A DNA stretch of 64,000 nucleotides from Saccharospirillum sp039982735 (lineage in GTDB: Bacteria; Pseudomonadota; Gammaproteobacteria; Pseudomonadales; Natronospirillaceae). The notes below the pieces were generated by a model. It saw only the letters and a list, made by a program, of their open reading frames with translations. It was not told the DNA's origin and did not search any database. The position numbers and the translations under genes were made by a program. Where the stretch lies: contig NZ_JBDWXV010000011.1 in the NCBI RefSeq assembly GCF_039982735.1, forward strand, positions 496,001 through 560,000, given 5' to 3'. Positions 35,091 to 43,595 of this stretch are shown in pieces. The first letter of the stretch is position 1; each line of letters starts with the position of its first letter.

Positions 35091-36175
35091 CAGGTTTTAA
35101 CCAGCACCAGGCCTGCTTCCATGTGATGTGTGTAGGGGAACTGGTCAAAGACGGCAGCGGCCTCAATGCGGTAATCGGAGCCCAGCGCCCGCACGTTGGC
35201 AGCGAGGGTGTCCGGGTTGCAGGAGATGTAAACGATACGCTCGAAATGGCGCGCCAGGGCCAGGGTGTCGTCATCGAGACCAGCCCGGGGCGGGTCGACC
35301 AGTAAGGTTTTGAAATCGTAGTCCGATACCGCCCATTCGCGCAGACGACGCGATTCGGTCCGCCCGAGCCAAGCGTTGGCGAAGTCTTCACTCGACATCC
35401 GGGCAATGGTCAGGTTCTCGATCCCATTGGCCTTGATGTTGTGTTGGGCACTGTGTACCGATACACGGGAAATCTCCGTGGCAAGTGCACGGTTGAAGTT
35501 GGTAGCCAGCGGAATTGAGAAATTACCATTGCCGCAATACAGTTCGAGCAAGTCTGCTTCACAGTGGGTTGTGTGGTGTTTGGCCCAGCCCACCATCTGT
35601 TCGCAAACGCCAGCATTGGGCTGGGTGAAGGAATTTTCGTATTGCCTGAAATGATAATCCTGCCCCTGAATGGTCAGGGTTTCGTTCACGTAGTCGCGCG
35701 ACAGAACCAGGCGCTGCTTGCGTGCCCGGCCAATCACCGGGAACCCCCATTGTTCCTGCCAGTGTCGCCCGCGAACTTCCCAGGCATCGTCCAGCGCCTT
35801 GTGGTAGATGAGGGTGATGAGGGCGTCGCCTTGCTGGGTGGTAATGAATTCGACCTGAAATAACCGTTCCCGCAGCTGCGGGTCTTCAAGCACGCTGTTG
35901 CGCACTTCTGTCATCAGGCGGTTCAGCAGTTTGCTGGCGACCGGGAACTGGTCAACCCGAACCGGGACTTTGGGGTCGGCCGGGTCAAACATGGCGTACC
36001 AGGAGTCGTCTCCATCGTGCCAGAACTTGAATTCGGCTCGCATACGGTAGTGGCTGGGGGCTGACCGGAACACCTCGGGCTCGGGTAGGGTGATGCCATC
36101 AAACAGCGTTTTCAGGCGCTCAACCTTCTCGGTCAGCTGTGTTTCATACTGTTCGGGCGCAAAAGGGAAGGGCAT
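35090..36175 (-). CDS. trmA: TrmA, tRNA (uracil-54-C5) methyltransferase
   Basis: TrmA makes ribothymidine at position 54 in the T-loop of tRNAs. The 361-residue protein has the SAM motif LLELYCGNGNFSIPLA, catalytic nucleophile C319 in YISCNPDTL and general base E353 in HHMEAGLVLV. It lacks the N-terminal iron-sulfur domain of RlmC/RlmD, which separates it from those relatives. It is followed by rlmG with a one-base overlap and is divergent from miaE with a gap of about 180 bp. Confidence 0.95.
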   Translation of the reverse strand: MPFPFAPEQYETQLTEKVERLKTLFDGITLPEPEVFRSAPSHYRMRAEFKFWHDGDDSWYAMFDPADPKVPVRVDQFPVASKLLNRLMTEVRNSVLEDPQLRERLFQVEFITTQQGDALITLIYHKALDDAWEVRGRHWQEQWGFPVIGRARKQRLVLSRDYVNETLTIQGQDYHFRQYENSFTQPNAGVCEQMVGWAKHHTTHCEADLLELYCGNGNFSIPLATNFNRALATEISRVSVHSAQHNIKANGIENLTIARMSSEDFANAWLGRTESRRLREWAVSDYDFKTLLVDPPRAGLDDDTLALARHFERIVYISCNPDTLAANVRALGSDYRIEAAAVFDQFPYTHHMEAGLVLVKT

Positions 36176-36354
36176 GACCAGTCCAGTTCAGGATTCGGGC
36201 CGCCATTCTAGTTATTCCCGGCTCTCAAACCAGTTTATACCGTTATCTACGTTGACTGATTTTGACAATAGTCGAGTGCCCTGGGAATCAGTATAATTCC
36301 CGGCCCTCAATCAGGCGGTTTGGCCTGACGTTTATCATTCATGTTGGAGTTTGC

Positions 36355-37026
36355 GTGATTCAAGACGCTGTTAATCCCGAATTGGCCACAGAAGCCCCCG
36401 ATCCGAAAACCGTACTGGGGGATATCCCGGATTTTCTCGGTAACCGTACTCCGCAAGCCTGGGTTGAGAAGGCGCTGGATAACCTGACGGTGCTGCTGAT
36501 CGACCACGCCCAATGTGAAAAAAAAGCGGCTTCGGCGGCCATGTCGATGATGTACAAATACGTCGATCGCCGTGAGCTGTTGTCGAAAATGAGTAAGCTG
36601 GCACGTGAGGAGCTGGTGCATTTCGATCAGGTGCTCAAGTTGATGGATGATCGTGGCATTCAATACACACACCTTACAGCGGGCCGCTATGCCGGCGCCT
36701 TACACGAGCTGATTCGCAAGAGCGAGCCGGAAAAGCTGGTCGATCGCTTGATACTGGGGGCTTTTGTGGAAGCCCGTTCCTGTGAGCGATTCGCAGCGCT
36801 GGTGCCGGAATTGTACCGCCGGGGCGATGAAGTGCTGGGTCGTTTCTATTTCTCGTTGTTAAAAAGCGAGGCGCGGCATTACAAAGACTATCTGACGCTG
36901 GCACGGCAGTATTCAGAGACAGACATTACGGATCGAGTTGCTGCTTTTCGGGAGCTGGAAGCCCGCTTGATTGAATTGCCGGATGAGACCTTCCGGTTTC
37001 ACAGTGGCCTGCCTGTGCAGGAGTGA
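36355..37026 (+). CDS. miaE: MiaE, tRNA-(2-methylthio-N6-isopentenyladenosine-37) hydroxylase
   Basis: MiaE is a diiron monooxygenase that hydroxylates ms2i6A37 of tRNA. The 223-residue protein has the ferritin-like four-helix pattern with iron ligands in KLAREELVHFDQV (ExxH), GAFVEARSCERF and LKSEARHYKDYL (ExxH). I take GTG at 36355 as the start because GGAG lies about 7 nt upstream and the family begins near here. An upstream in-frame ATG has no RBS. It is convergent with lpxH; the stop codons are 3 bp apart. Confidence 0.92.
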   Translation: MIQDAVNPELATEAPDPKTVLGDIPDFLGNRTPQAWVEKALDNLTVLLIDHAQCEKKAASAAMSMMYKYVDRRELLSKMSKLAREELVHFDQVLKLMDDRGIQYTHLTAGRYAGALHELIRKSEPEKLVDRLILGAFVEARSCERFAALVPELYRRGDEVLGRFYFSLLKSEARHYKDYLTLARQYSETDITDRVAAFRELEARLIELPDETFRFHSGLPVQE

Positions 37027-37029
37027 CGG

Positions 37030-37788
37030 TCAGTCTTGTCCGAACGTTAACTGGGTGATACTGAACCGGTTAAGCGTTTTGCTATCATGCTCAAATTGCA
37101 AATACCAGCCCAGTTCATCCCAATCACCCATTACCAGGCGTTCCCGCTCCGGTTCATTATCATCGGAGACCCTGTGCCAGTCGGCCATATGGGTATGCCC
37201 ATGGATCAGCCCGGCGTGCCGGGTGCCTTTCAGCGTACGTTTTACGGCTTTTTGATTCACGTCGAAGTGGCGGGGCGCATCCGTTCTGTTTCGGTCTTTG
37301 CTGGCCTTGCGCAAGCGTTCGGCCAATGTTAGCCGCCATGCCAGGGGCAGTCGACGCAGGGTGCCCAGCACGGCGGGAGACTGAATGATGGCCCGGTAGC
37401 GTTGATAACCTCGGTCATCGGTGCACAGTCGATCACCATGGCTTAACACCCAGGTCTGAGTGCCAAATTGAACTGGGGTCGGGTCTGGAAGCAAGGTCGC
37501 GTTGCAGCGTTTGGCGTAGTCGTTGCCGAGGGCAAAATCCCGGTTACCGACCATCAAATAGACCGCTGTGGTTTCAGTCAGTTGATGCAGCCGTTTGGCT
37601 ATGTCGTCATGCAGGGAGGTAGTGGCGTCGTCACCGACCCAGTATTCGAAGAAATCCCCGAGAATGAACAGGGCTTCGTGCTGGCTGGCAACGTCGTCCA
37701 GAAAGGCATAAAAGGCCCGGACCAGGTCCGGGCGGGACTCGCTCAGGTGCAGATCTGAAATCAGAACAGCACGGCGGTGGTGTATCAT
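37030..37788 (-). CDS. lpxH: LpxH, UDP-2,3-diacylglucosamine pyrophosphatase
   Basis: LpxH hydrolyses UDP-2,3-diacylglucosamine to lipid X in lipid A synthesis at the inner membrane. The 252-residue calcineurin-like phosphoesterase has metal-binding motifs in order: LISDLHLSESRPD, LGDFFEYWVGDD, MVGNRDFALG, SHGDRLCTDD and IHGHTHMADWH. A longer in-frame reading into ppiB is rejected. The ATG at 37788 lies 4 bp after the ppiB stop, and the ppiB-lpxH pair is conserved in E. coli. Confidence 0.94.
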   Translation of the reverse strand: MIHHRRAVLISDLHLSESRPDLVRAFYAFLDDVASQHEALFILGDFFEYWVGDDATTSLHDDIAKRLHQLTETTAVYLMVGNRDFALGNDYAKRCNATLLPDPTPVQFGTQTWVLSHGDRLCTDDRGYQRYRAIIQSPAVLGTLRRLPLAWRLTLAERLRKASKDRNRTDAPRHFDVNQKAVKRTLKGTRHAGLIHGHTHMADWHRVSDDNEPERERLVMGDWDELGWYLQFEHDSKTLNRFSITQLTFGQD

Positions 37789-37792
37789 CCAA

Positions 37793-38290
37793 TCATTCCA
37801 GAATAACGGCTTTTTCGATGATGACGTCTTCGGTCGGCACATCCTGATGGCCAGCCTTGAAGGTTGTCGGTACTGCTTTGATTCGATTAACAACATCCAT
37901 GCCGTCGGTTACCTCACCAAAGACTGCATAACCCCAGCCGTCGGTGCTTTCCGATTTGAAATCCAGGAAGCTGTTGTCAGCAATATTGATGAAAAACTGG
38001 GCCGTGGCCGAGTGCGGATCAGCGGTACGGGCCATGGCAATGGTGCCGACGGTGTTCTTAAGGCCGTTGTTGGCCTCGTTGTCGATCGGCGCGCGGGTAG
38101 AGCGCTGCTTCATGCCGGGCTCAAAGCCGCCGCCCTGGACCATAAAGCCGTTGATCACCCGGTGAAAGATCAGGCCATCGTAAAAGCCGGCATTCACGTA
38201 CTCGGCGAAGTTGGCGCTGGTGTTGGGCGCTTTTTCGGTGTTCAGGGTCAGGGTGATGTCACCCAGGTTAGTGGTTAGCAATACGTTCAC
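37793..38290 (-). CDS. ppiB: PpiB, cyclophilin-type peptidyl-prolyl isomerase
   Basis: PpiB is a cytoplasmic cyclophilin that isomerises X-Pro bonds. The 165-residue protein has the family motifs FHRVINGFMVQGGGFEPGM, ARTADPHSATAQFFIN and WGYAVFGEVTDGMDVV. It has no signal peptide, so the cytoplasmic form is meant. It sits 14 bp after folD and 4 bp before lpxH in a folD-ppiB-lpxH operon. The E. coli locus has cysS between these genes; here it is missing. Confidence 0.95.
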   Translation of the reverse strand: MNVLLTTNLGDITLTLNTEKAPNTSANFAEYVNAGFYDGLIFHRVINGFMVQGGGFEPGMKQRSTRAPIDNEANNGLKNTVGTIAMARTADPHSATAQFFINIADNSFLDFKSESTDGWGYAVFGEVTDGMDVVNRIKAVPTTFKAGHQDVPTEDVIIEKAVILE

Positions 38291-38304
38291 AGGTTGTCCT
38301 CGGG

Positions 38305-39171
38305 TTATTGCGTGAGATTCAAGTGCAACCGTTTGGTTGCTATCAAGGTGTTTTCCATCAGAGTGGCTACCGTCATCGGACCGACACCGCCAGGCACTGG
38401 GGTTATCCAGGCCGCTTTCTCCGAGGCCAGTTCAAAATCCACATCGCCAGTCAGTTTGCCGTCGTCGGTGCGGCTGATACCCACATCGATCACAATGGCG
38501 CCTTCTTTGATCCAGTCGCCTTTGATCAGGCCGGGCCGACCAACAGCGGCCACCAGGATATCGGCGCGACGTACGTGTTTTTCAAGATCGACCGTGAACC
38601 GATGGGCGCAGGTTGTTGTACAGCCAGCCAGCAGCAATTCCAGCACCATCGGCCGACCAACGTGATTCGAGGCCCCAACAACCAGGGCCTCCTGGCCACG
38701 CAGATCCACCCCGGTTTCGCGCAGCAGAGTCATAATGCCTTTGGGGGTGCAGCTTTCGAGCATGGGCCGGCGCTGAACCAGCCGCCCGGCGTTGAACGGG
38801 TGAAAGCCATCGACGTCTTTATCCGGGCGGATGCGCTCGACCACGGTATCGGCATTAATATGCTCGGGCAGTGGTAGTTGGACCAGAATGCCATCTATGG
38901 AGGCATCGTCATTCAAGTCGTCGATCAGCGCCAGTAACTGAGCTTCTTTGGTAGATGATGGCAAATCGTAACTGACTGATTTGAAGCCTACTTCATCGCA
39001 GGCGCGGCGCTTGCTGCCAACATAGACTTCGGAGGCCGGGTCAGTGCCGACCAGAATTACAGCCAGGCCAGGTGGCCGAATCCCCTGGCTGGTCAGGGCG
39101 GTGACTTCTTCGGCGACACGGGCGCGTACGCGGCTCGCCGTCGCCTTACCGTCCAGTATGTTTGCGGGCAT
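38305..39171 (-). CDS. folD: FolD, methylenetetrahydrofolate dehydrogenase/cyclohydrolase
   Basis: FolD interconverts 5,10-methylene-, methenyl- and 10-formyl-tetrahydrofolate. The 288-residue protein has the same length as E. coli FolD. It has the catalytic YVGSKRRACDEVGF region with the lysine, LVQLPLPEHIN, PCTPKG-like SCTPKGIM and the nucleotide-binding VVGASNHVGRPM. ASNHVGRP differs slightly from the usual GRSxxVGxP. The start at 39171 matches the family. It is the first gene of the folD-ppiB-lpxH operon, and its promoter must lie between 39172 and the tRNAs. Confidence 0.95.
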   Translation of the reverse strand: MPANILDGKATASRVRARVAEEVTALTSQGIRPPGLAVILVGTDPASEVYVGSKRRACDEVGFKSVSYDLPSSTKEAQLLALIDDLNDDASIDGILVQLPLPEHINADTVVERIRPDKDVDGFHPFNAGRLVQRRPMLESCTPKGIMTLLRETGVDLRGQEALVVGASNHVGRPMVLELLLAGCTTTCAHRFTVDLEKHVRRADILVAAVGRPGLIKGDWIKEGAIVIDVGISRTDDGKLTGDVDFELASEKAAWITPVPGGVGPMTVATLMENTLIATKRLHLNLTQ

Positions 39172-39369
39172 GGAGAGGTTCCTTGGAAGTTTTGCGGATT
39201 TTCGCATGCTCGTCTGGGTCGGGCAAGGAAACACACTCAGTTCAAAGATTGATCGAATTAACAGGAAAAGGGTCTATCGTCTTGTTTTTCCTGAATTTTT
39301 TTAAAAAAGTGTTTGACGGCACCCCGGCCCGTCAGTAATATGCGCCCCACGTTGACGAGACGTACTGAT

Positions 39370-39446
<77 letters not shown>

Positions 39447-39518
39447 TTAATTTAGTAAGGTGTCGTCTCGGTGGGCAGGCGGTTTCGCCGCTCTGGTAGC
39501 GTGACCTTTTGGGATTAC

Positions 39519-39595
39519 GCGCCCGTAGCTCAACCGGATAGAGCACTCGCCTTCTAAGCGAGTGGTTGCAGGTTCAAGTCCTGCCGGGCGTACCA
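39519..39595 (+). tRNA. tRNA-Arg (TCT)
   Basis: 77 nt with encoded CCA. Acceptor GCGCCCG pairs with CGGGCGT (terminal G-T), the anticodon TCT is at 39553-39555 in loop CTTCTAA, and the T-loop is GGTTCAAGTCC. Confidence 0.96.
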
Positions 39596-39615
39596 GTCTC
39601 GTAACGATAATTTGT

Positions 39616-39692
39616 GGTGGGCGTAGCTCAGTTGGTAGAGCCCTGGATTGTGATTCCAGTCGTCGTGGGTTCGAGTCCCATCGTCCACCCCA
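39616..39692 (+). tRNA. tRNA-His (GTG)
   Basis: 77 nt counting the extra 5' G (G-1, at 39616) that is specific to tRNA-His and pairs with C73. The anticodon GTG is at 39650-39652 and the CCA is encoded. The order Pro-Arg-His matches the membership of the E. coli argX-hisR-leuT-proM cluster, without Leu. Confidence 0.97.
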
Positions 39693-39705
39693 CTTATTAT
39701 TTCAG

Positions 39706-39730
39706 AAAAGGCCGGTCTCCGGCTTTTTTT
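39706..39730 (+). terminator. Terminator of the tRNA-Pro-Arg-His unit
   Basis: AAAAG, stem GCCGG-TCT-CCGGC, then seven T residues, 14 bp after tRNA-His. Confidence 0.92.
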
Positions 39731-39944
39731 GTATGTGCGCTAAAAAAGTCGGGCGGTTTCTTGCTTCCCGGTGGATTCAATCGTTGGTTGAATCATTATT
39801 TGTCAGCAGGGCGGCCGGATACCGTTGACTGGGCTTGAATAGTACCCCCATCACCCCTACATTATCCGCCCCCTAATTAACCCAATGTACAGATCGGGCT
39901 TAGTTTACCGGTCATTACCTTATAAAAGAGCAAGAGGAAGCCTC

Positions 39945-41258
39945 ATGCAAGTGTCTGTCGAAGCGACTACCGGACTGGAACGCCGTCTAAAGGTGGGTGT
40001 CCCCGCCAGTGAAGTGGATAATGCGGTTAGTGAAAAGCTGAAACAAACAGCTCGCCGCGTGCGCATCGACGGTTTCCGTCCGGGTAAAGTGCCTGTTTCC
40101 GTGGTTAAACAGCGTTTTGGTGATGGTATTCGCGCCGAAGTTCTGCAGGAAGTAGTACAGAACAACTACGCAAGAGCCCTGACCGAAGAGAAGCTGACGC
40201 CTGCCGGTTCTCCGCGCATTGAATTCACTCAGGACAAAGCGGGCCAGGATGTTGAGTTTGTCGCCACCTTTGAAGTTTTCCCTGAGGTAACACTGGCAGC
40301 GTTCGACGGTTATGAGTTCGACAAGCAGTCGGCAGAAATAGCGGATAGCGATATTGATGACATGCTGGCCAATCTGCGCAAGCAGCGTGCTGAATATAAA
40401 GTTGTCGATCGTGCCGCAGCCGATACTGATCAGGTCAAGATCGATTTTGTCGGCAAGGTAGATGGCGAAGCGTTTGATGGCGGCAGCGCCGAAGATCAGA
40501 CCCTGATTCTGGGCTCCAAGTCTATGATTCCAGGCTTTGAAGACGGCATCGTCGGCATGAAAGCCGGTGAAACCAAGGCGGTTGATGTCACCTTCCCGGA
40601 AGAATACGGCAACAAGGAACTGGCTGGCAAAGCAGCTGTGTTCGATATCACGCTGAACGAAGTGGCTGAAGCCGAGCTGCCCGAGTTGAACGAGGCCTTC
40701 TTTGAAGCTTTCGGCACCAAGGGTACCGACCTTGAAAGCTTCAAAGTTGAAGTTCGCCAGAACATGGAACGCGAAGCTCGCAACGCACTCCAGGCCAAGC
40801 TGAAGAACGATGTCATCGAGAAGTTGGTCGAAGACAACAGCCTCGACGTACCTTCAGCGCTGGTTGATGAAGAGATTGGTCGTTTACAGCAGCAAGCCGT
40901 TCAGCAGTTCGGTGGTGGCGCCCAAATGGACCCGTCCAGCCTGCCTAAGGAGCTGTTTCAGGAGCAAGCCGAGCGTCGCGTTAAAGTCGGCCTGCTGATG
41001 AACGAAGTGATCAACAGTGGCGAGCTGAAAGCAGACGACGCCGAAGTGCGCGCCTACATCGAAGACCAGGCGTCCGTATACCAGGAGCCGCAGCAGGTTA
41101 TTGACTATTACTACAGCAATCGTGAACTTTTGAACCAAGTTCGTGCTGTGGTTGTTGAAAACGCAGCAATCGACTATATCCTGAGTAAATCCAAGGTGAA
41201 CGAATCCACCGTAAGTTACCAGGACGCTGTTAAGAACAAGGCGGCGGCACAAGGCTGA
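39945..41258 (+). CDS. tig: Trigger factor
   Basis: Trigger factor is the ribosome-bound chaperone and prolyl isomerase that meets nascent chains. The 437-residue protein has the ribosome-binding loop with signature GFRPGKVP (residues about 44-51), a PPIase domain (about 150-245, with FVGKVDGEAFDGGSAED), and a long helical C-terminal substrate-binding domain. The start ATG has AGAGGAAG upstream; a longer reading from 39885 is rejected since the family begins MQVSVE. It is followed by clpP, clpX and lon in the usual order, with a terminator before clpP. Confidence 0.97.
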   Translation: MQVSVEATTGLERRLKVGVPASEVDNAVSEKLKQTARRVRIDGFRPGKVPVSVVKQRFGDGIRAEVLQEVVQNNYARALTEEKLTPAGSPRIEFTQDKAGQDVEFVATFEVFPEVTLAAFDGYEFDKQSAEIADSDIDDMLANLRKQRAEYKVVDRAAADTDQVKIDFVGKVDGEAFDGGSAEDQTLILGSKSMIPGFEDGIVGMKAGETKAVDVTFPEEYGNKELAGKAAVFDITLNEVAEAELPELNEAFFEAFGTKGTDLESFKVEVRQNMEREARNALQAKLKNDVIEKLVEDNSLDVPSALVDEEIGRLQQQAVQQFGGGAQMDPSSLPKELFQEQAERRVKVGLLMNEVINSGELKADDAEVRAYIEDQASVYQEPQQVIDYYYSNRELLNQVRAVVVENAAIDYILSKSKVNESTVSYQDAVKNKAAAQG

Positions 41259-41303
41259 ATGCCAGTGCCGGCTCTGATGTCGGCAGCATGAGGCAGCAAT
41301 GAG

Positions 41304-41336
41304 AGTTGGCGCTTCCTTGGGGGTGCCAACTTTTTT
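41304..41336 (+). terminator. Terminator or attenuator between tig and clpP
   Basis: AGTTGGC pairs with GCCAACT across a 14-nt loop, followed by a T-run. Its position suggests partial termination so that clpP can be read from tig or from its own promoter. Confidence 0.85.
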
Positions 41337-41363
41337 GTTTTTTGAATACCAGGAGTCGAGTCA

Positions 41364-42002
41364 ATGTCAAAGTTTGATGCCAACGGGTCCGCACCCGATA
41401 TCATGAACGCCAGCGGTCTGGTACCTATGGTCGTTGAGCAGTCGGCTCGGGGTGAACGGTCTTACGATATCTATTCGCGACTGCTGAAAGAGAACGTAAT
41501 CTTCCTGGTCGGTCAGATTGAAGACCATATGGCCAACCTGATTGTCGCGCAGTTACTGTTTCTGGAAAGCGAGAATCCGGACAAGGACATTTCGCTGTAC
41601 ATCAATTCACCGGGCGGCTCGGTCACCGCTGGCATGGCTATTTACGATACCATGCAGTTCATCAAGCCCGATGTGAGCACCATGTGCATTGGGCAGGCGG
41701 CCAGCATGGGCGCGCTGTTACTGACAGCAGGTGCCAAGGGCAAACGTTTCTGCCTGCCCAATTCGCGGATGATGATTCATCAGCCTCTGGGCGGTTTCCA
41801 GGGTCAGGCGTCAGACATCGAGATCCATGCGCGTGAAATTCTGGAAATGAAACAGCGTTTGAACGACATCATGGCGTATCATACCGGTCAACCGCTTGAG
41901 GTTGTCGAAAAAGACACTGATCGTGATAACTTCATGAAGGCCGACGACGCCGTTAGCTACGGCCTGGTCGATAAGGTCATGCAGAGCCGCAATACTGGCT
42001 GA
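41364..42002 (+). CDS. clpP: ClpP, ATP-dependent Clp protease proteolytic subunit
   Basis: ClpP forms the tetradecameric protease chamber used by ClpX and ClpA. The 212-residue protein has catalytic S114 (GQAASMGALL), H139 (RMMIHQPLGG) and D188 (TDRDNF), and includes the short propeptide. The ATG follows AGGAG by about 8 nt. clpX begins 146 bp downstream, with nested inverted repeats in the gap. Confidence 0.97.
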   Translation: MSKFDANGSAPDIMNASGLVPMVVEQSARGERSYDIYSRLLKENVIFLVGQIEDHMANLIVAQLLFLESENPDKDISLYINSPGGSVTAGMAIYDTMQFIKPDVSTMCIGQAASMGALLLTAGAKGKRFCLPNSRMMIHQPLGGFQGQASDIEIHAREILEMKQRLNDIMAYHTGQPLEVVEKDTDRDNFMKADDAVSYGLVDKVMQSRNTG

Positions 42003-42060
42003 TTGTAATGAAATCGCTAAAATACCTGTAAAATCAATCGGTTGATCATGTTTACCAAAC

Positions 42061-42108
42061 AACCACAGTGGTTTCCCTGAAAAAACTTGCATTATCGGGG
42101 CTGTGGTT
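42061..42108 (+). repeat. Nested inverted repeats in the clpP-clpX gap
   Basis: AACCACAG at 42061-42068 can pair either with the adjacent GTGGTT (palindrome AACCAC-A-GTGGTT, 42061-42073) or with CTGTGGTT at 42101-42108, giving two mutually exclusive hairpins upstream of clpX. No T-run follows. Confidence 0.45.
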
Positions 42109-42148
42109 TCATCTTTAATCGAGCAACCGTTACCAATGGAGTAGTTGA

Positions 42149-43435
42149 ATGGCCGACGATAGAACCGGAAAAGGCGAAGACGGTAAGCTGCTGTATTGCT
42201 CTTTCTGCGGAAAGAGCCAGCATGAAGTCCGTAAGCTGATTGCCGGGCCTTCGGTGTTCATTTGCGATGAGTGTGTTGATCTGTGTAACGACATCATTCG
42301 CGAAGAGCTGCAGGACAATGGTCCCAAGCACGAAAGCAGTAAACTGCCGACTCCCGCGGAAATCCGAGAAACGCTGGACGAATACGTCATTGGCCAGTCG
42401 CGCGCCAAAATGGTGCTTTCGGTCGCCGTTTACAATCATTACAAACGCCTGCAGTACGGTGAGCACAACGATGACGTTGAGCTGAGCAAGTCCAATATTC
42501 TTCTGATCGGCCCGACAGGCAGCGGTAAAACACTGCTGGCCGAAACACTGGCCCGTATGTTGAACGTACCGTTCACCATTGCCGATGCCACCACCCTGAC
42601 TGAAGCGGGTTATGTGGGTGAGGATGTCGAGAACATCATTCAAAAACTGCTGCAAAAGTGTGATTACGACGTCGACAAGGCCCAGCGCGGCATTGTCTAC
42701 ATCGATGAGATCGACAAGATCTCCCGGAAATCCGACAACCCCTCCATTACCCGGGATGTCTCCGGCGAGGGCGTGCAGCAAGCTTTATTGAAGCTGATTG
42801 AGGGTACCGTGGCGTCAGTACCGCCGCAGGGCGGACGCAAACACCCCCAACAGGAGTTTTTGCAGGTCGACACCGGCAACATCCTGTTTATCTGTGGTGG
42901 TGCTTTCGCAGGCCTGGAAAAGGTTATTCGTAATCGCTCTGAAAAGGGTGGTATTGGTTTCAGTGCCACCATGAAGACCAAGGACGAGAACCGGAACCTG
43001 GGTGAAACCATTGCCGATGTCGAGCCGGAAGATCTGGTCAAGTACGGCCTGATCCCGGAATTTATTGGTCGTTTGCCCGTGGTTGCTACCCTGACCGAAC
43101 TGGATGAAGACGCCCTGATTCAGATTCTGACCGAGCCCAAGAACTCCCTGGTGAAGCAGTACCAGAAGTTGTTTGATATGGAAGGTGTCGAGCTGGATTT
43201 TCGCATCAGTGCGCTCAAGGCTGTTGCTCACAAGGCTATGGAACGTAAAACCGGTGCCCGGGGCCTGCGCTCCATTCTGGAAAACGTGCTGCTCGACACC
43301 ATGTATCAGATTCCCTCGGAATCCGGGGTATCGAAGGTGGTTATTGAAGAGAGTGTCATCAAGGGAGAATCCGAACCCCTGCTGATCTATGAAACACAAG
43401 ACAGCAAGAAAACAGCGGGTGGTCAGCACGACTGA
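42149..43435 (+). CDS. clpX: ClpX, ATPase subunit of ClpXP
   Basis: ClpX unfolds tagged proteins and feeds them to ClpP. The 428-residue protein starts with a zinc-binding domain (C17, C20, C39, C42). The AAA+ module follows: Walker A LIGPTGSGKTLLAE, Walker B IVYIDEIDKI, pore loop around GYVGED, sensor region and a GARGLRS sensor-2 arginine. The IGF-type loop that docks on ClpP is expected near residue 270, where KGGIGFSA is seen. A terminator follows directly. Confidence 0.97.
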   Translation: MADDRTGKGEDGKLLYCSFCGKSQHEVRKLIAGPSVFICDECVDLCNDIIREELQDNGPKHESSKLPTPAEIRETLDEYVIGQSRAKMVLSVAVYNHYKRLQYGEHNDDVELSKSNILLIGPTGSGKTLLAETLARMLNVPFTIADATTLTEAGYVGEDVENIIQKLLQKCDYDVDKAQRGIVYIDEIDKISRKSDNPSITRDVSGEGVQQALLKLIEGTVASVPPQGGRKHPQQEFLQVDTGNILFICGGAFAGLEKVIRNRSEKGGIGFSATMKTKDENRNLGETIADVEPEDLVKYGLIPEFIGRLPVVATLTELDEDALIQILTEPKNSLVKQYQKLFDMEGVELDFRISALKAVAHKAMERKTGARGLRSILENVLLDTMYQIPSESGVSKVVIEESVIKGESEPLLIYETQDSKKTAGGQHD

Positions 43436-43439
43436 TCTG

Positions 43440-43465
43440 AAAACGGGCTTAAGGGCCCGTTTTTT
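43440..43465 (+). terminator. Rho-independent terminator of clpX
   Basis: ACGGGC-TTAAGG-GCCCGT stem with a TTTTTT tail, beginning 7 bp after the clpX stop; lon therefore needs its own promoter. Confidence 0.9.
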
Positions 43466-43534
43466 ATTCTGCTATTACGCTGTTGGCGCCTCCGTGTCGC
43501 AACCGGACAGGCGAAAGTTTTATTGCCCTAAGCT

Positions 43535-43562
43535 CTTGATTTGGCGGGCCCAGGCGCCATTA
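43535..43562 (+). promoter_or_regulatory. Candidate heat-shock (sigma-32) promoter of lon
   Basis: CTTGATT, 13 bp, then CGCCATTA fits the sigma-32 consensus CTTGAAA-N(11-16)-CCCCATNT in spacing and in most key positions. It lies about 33 bp before the lon ATG, between a terminator and lon, and E. coli lon is a heat-shock gene. Confidence 0.5.
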
Positions 43563-43595
43563 TCAATTCAAATCTGAACAGTTTTCGAGGTTCCC

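Noticed and set aside
39562..39838. Open frames across the tRNA-Arg/tRNA-His region
   Set aside because: They are read through tRNA genes and a terminator, so they are chance frames.
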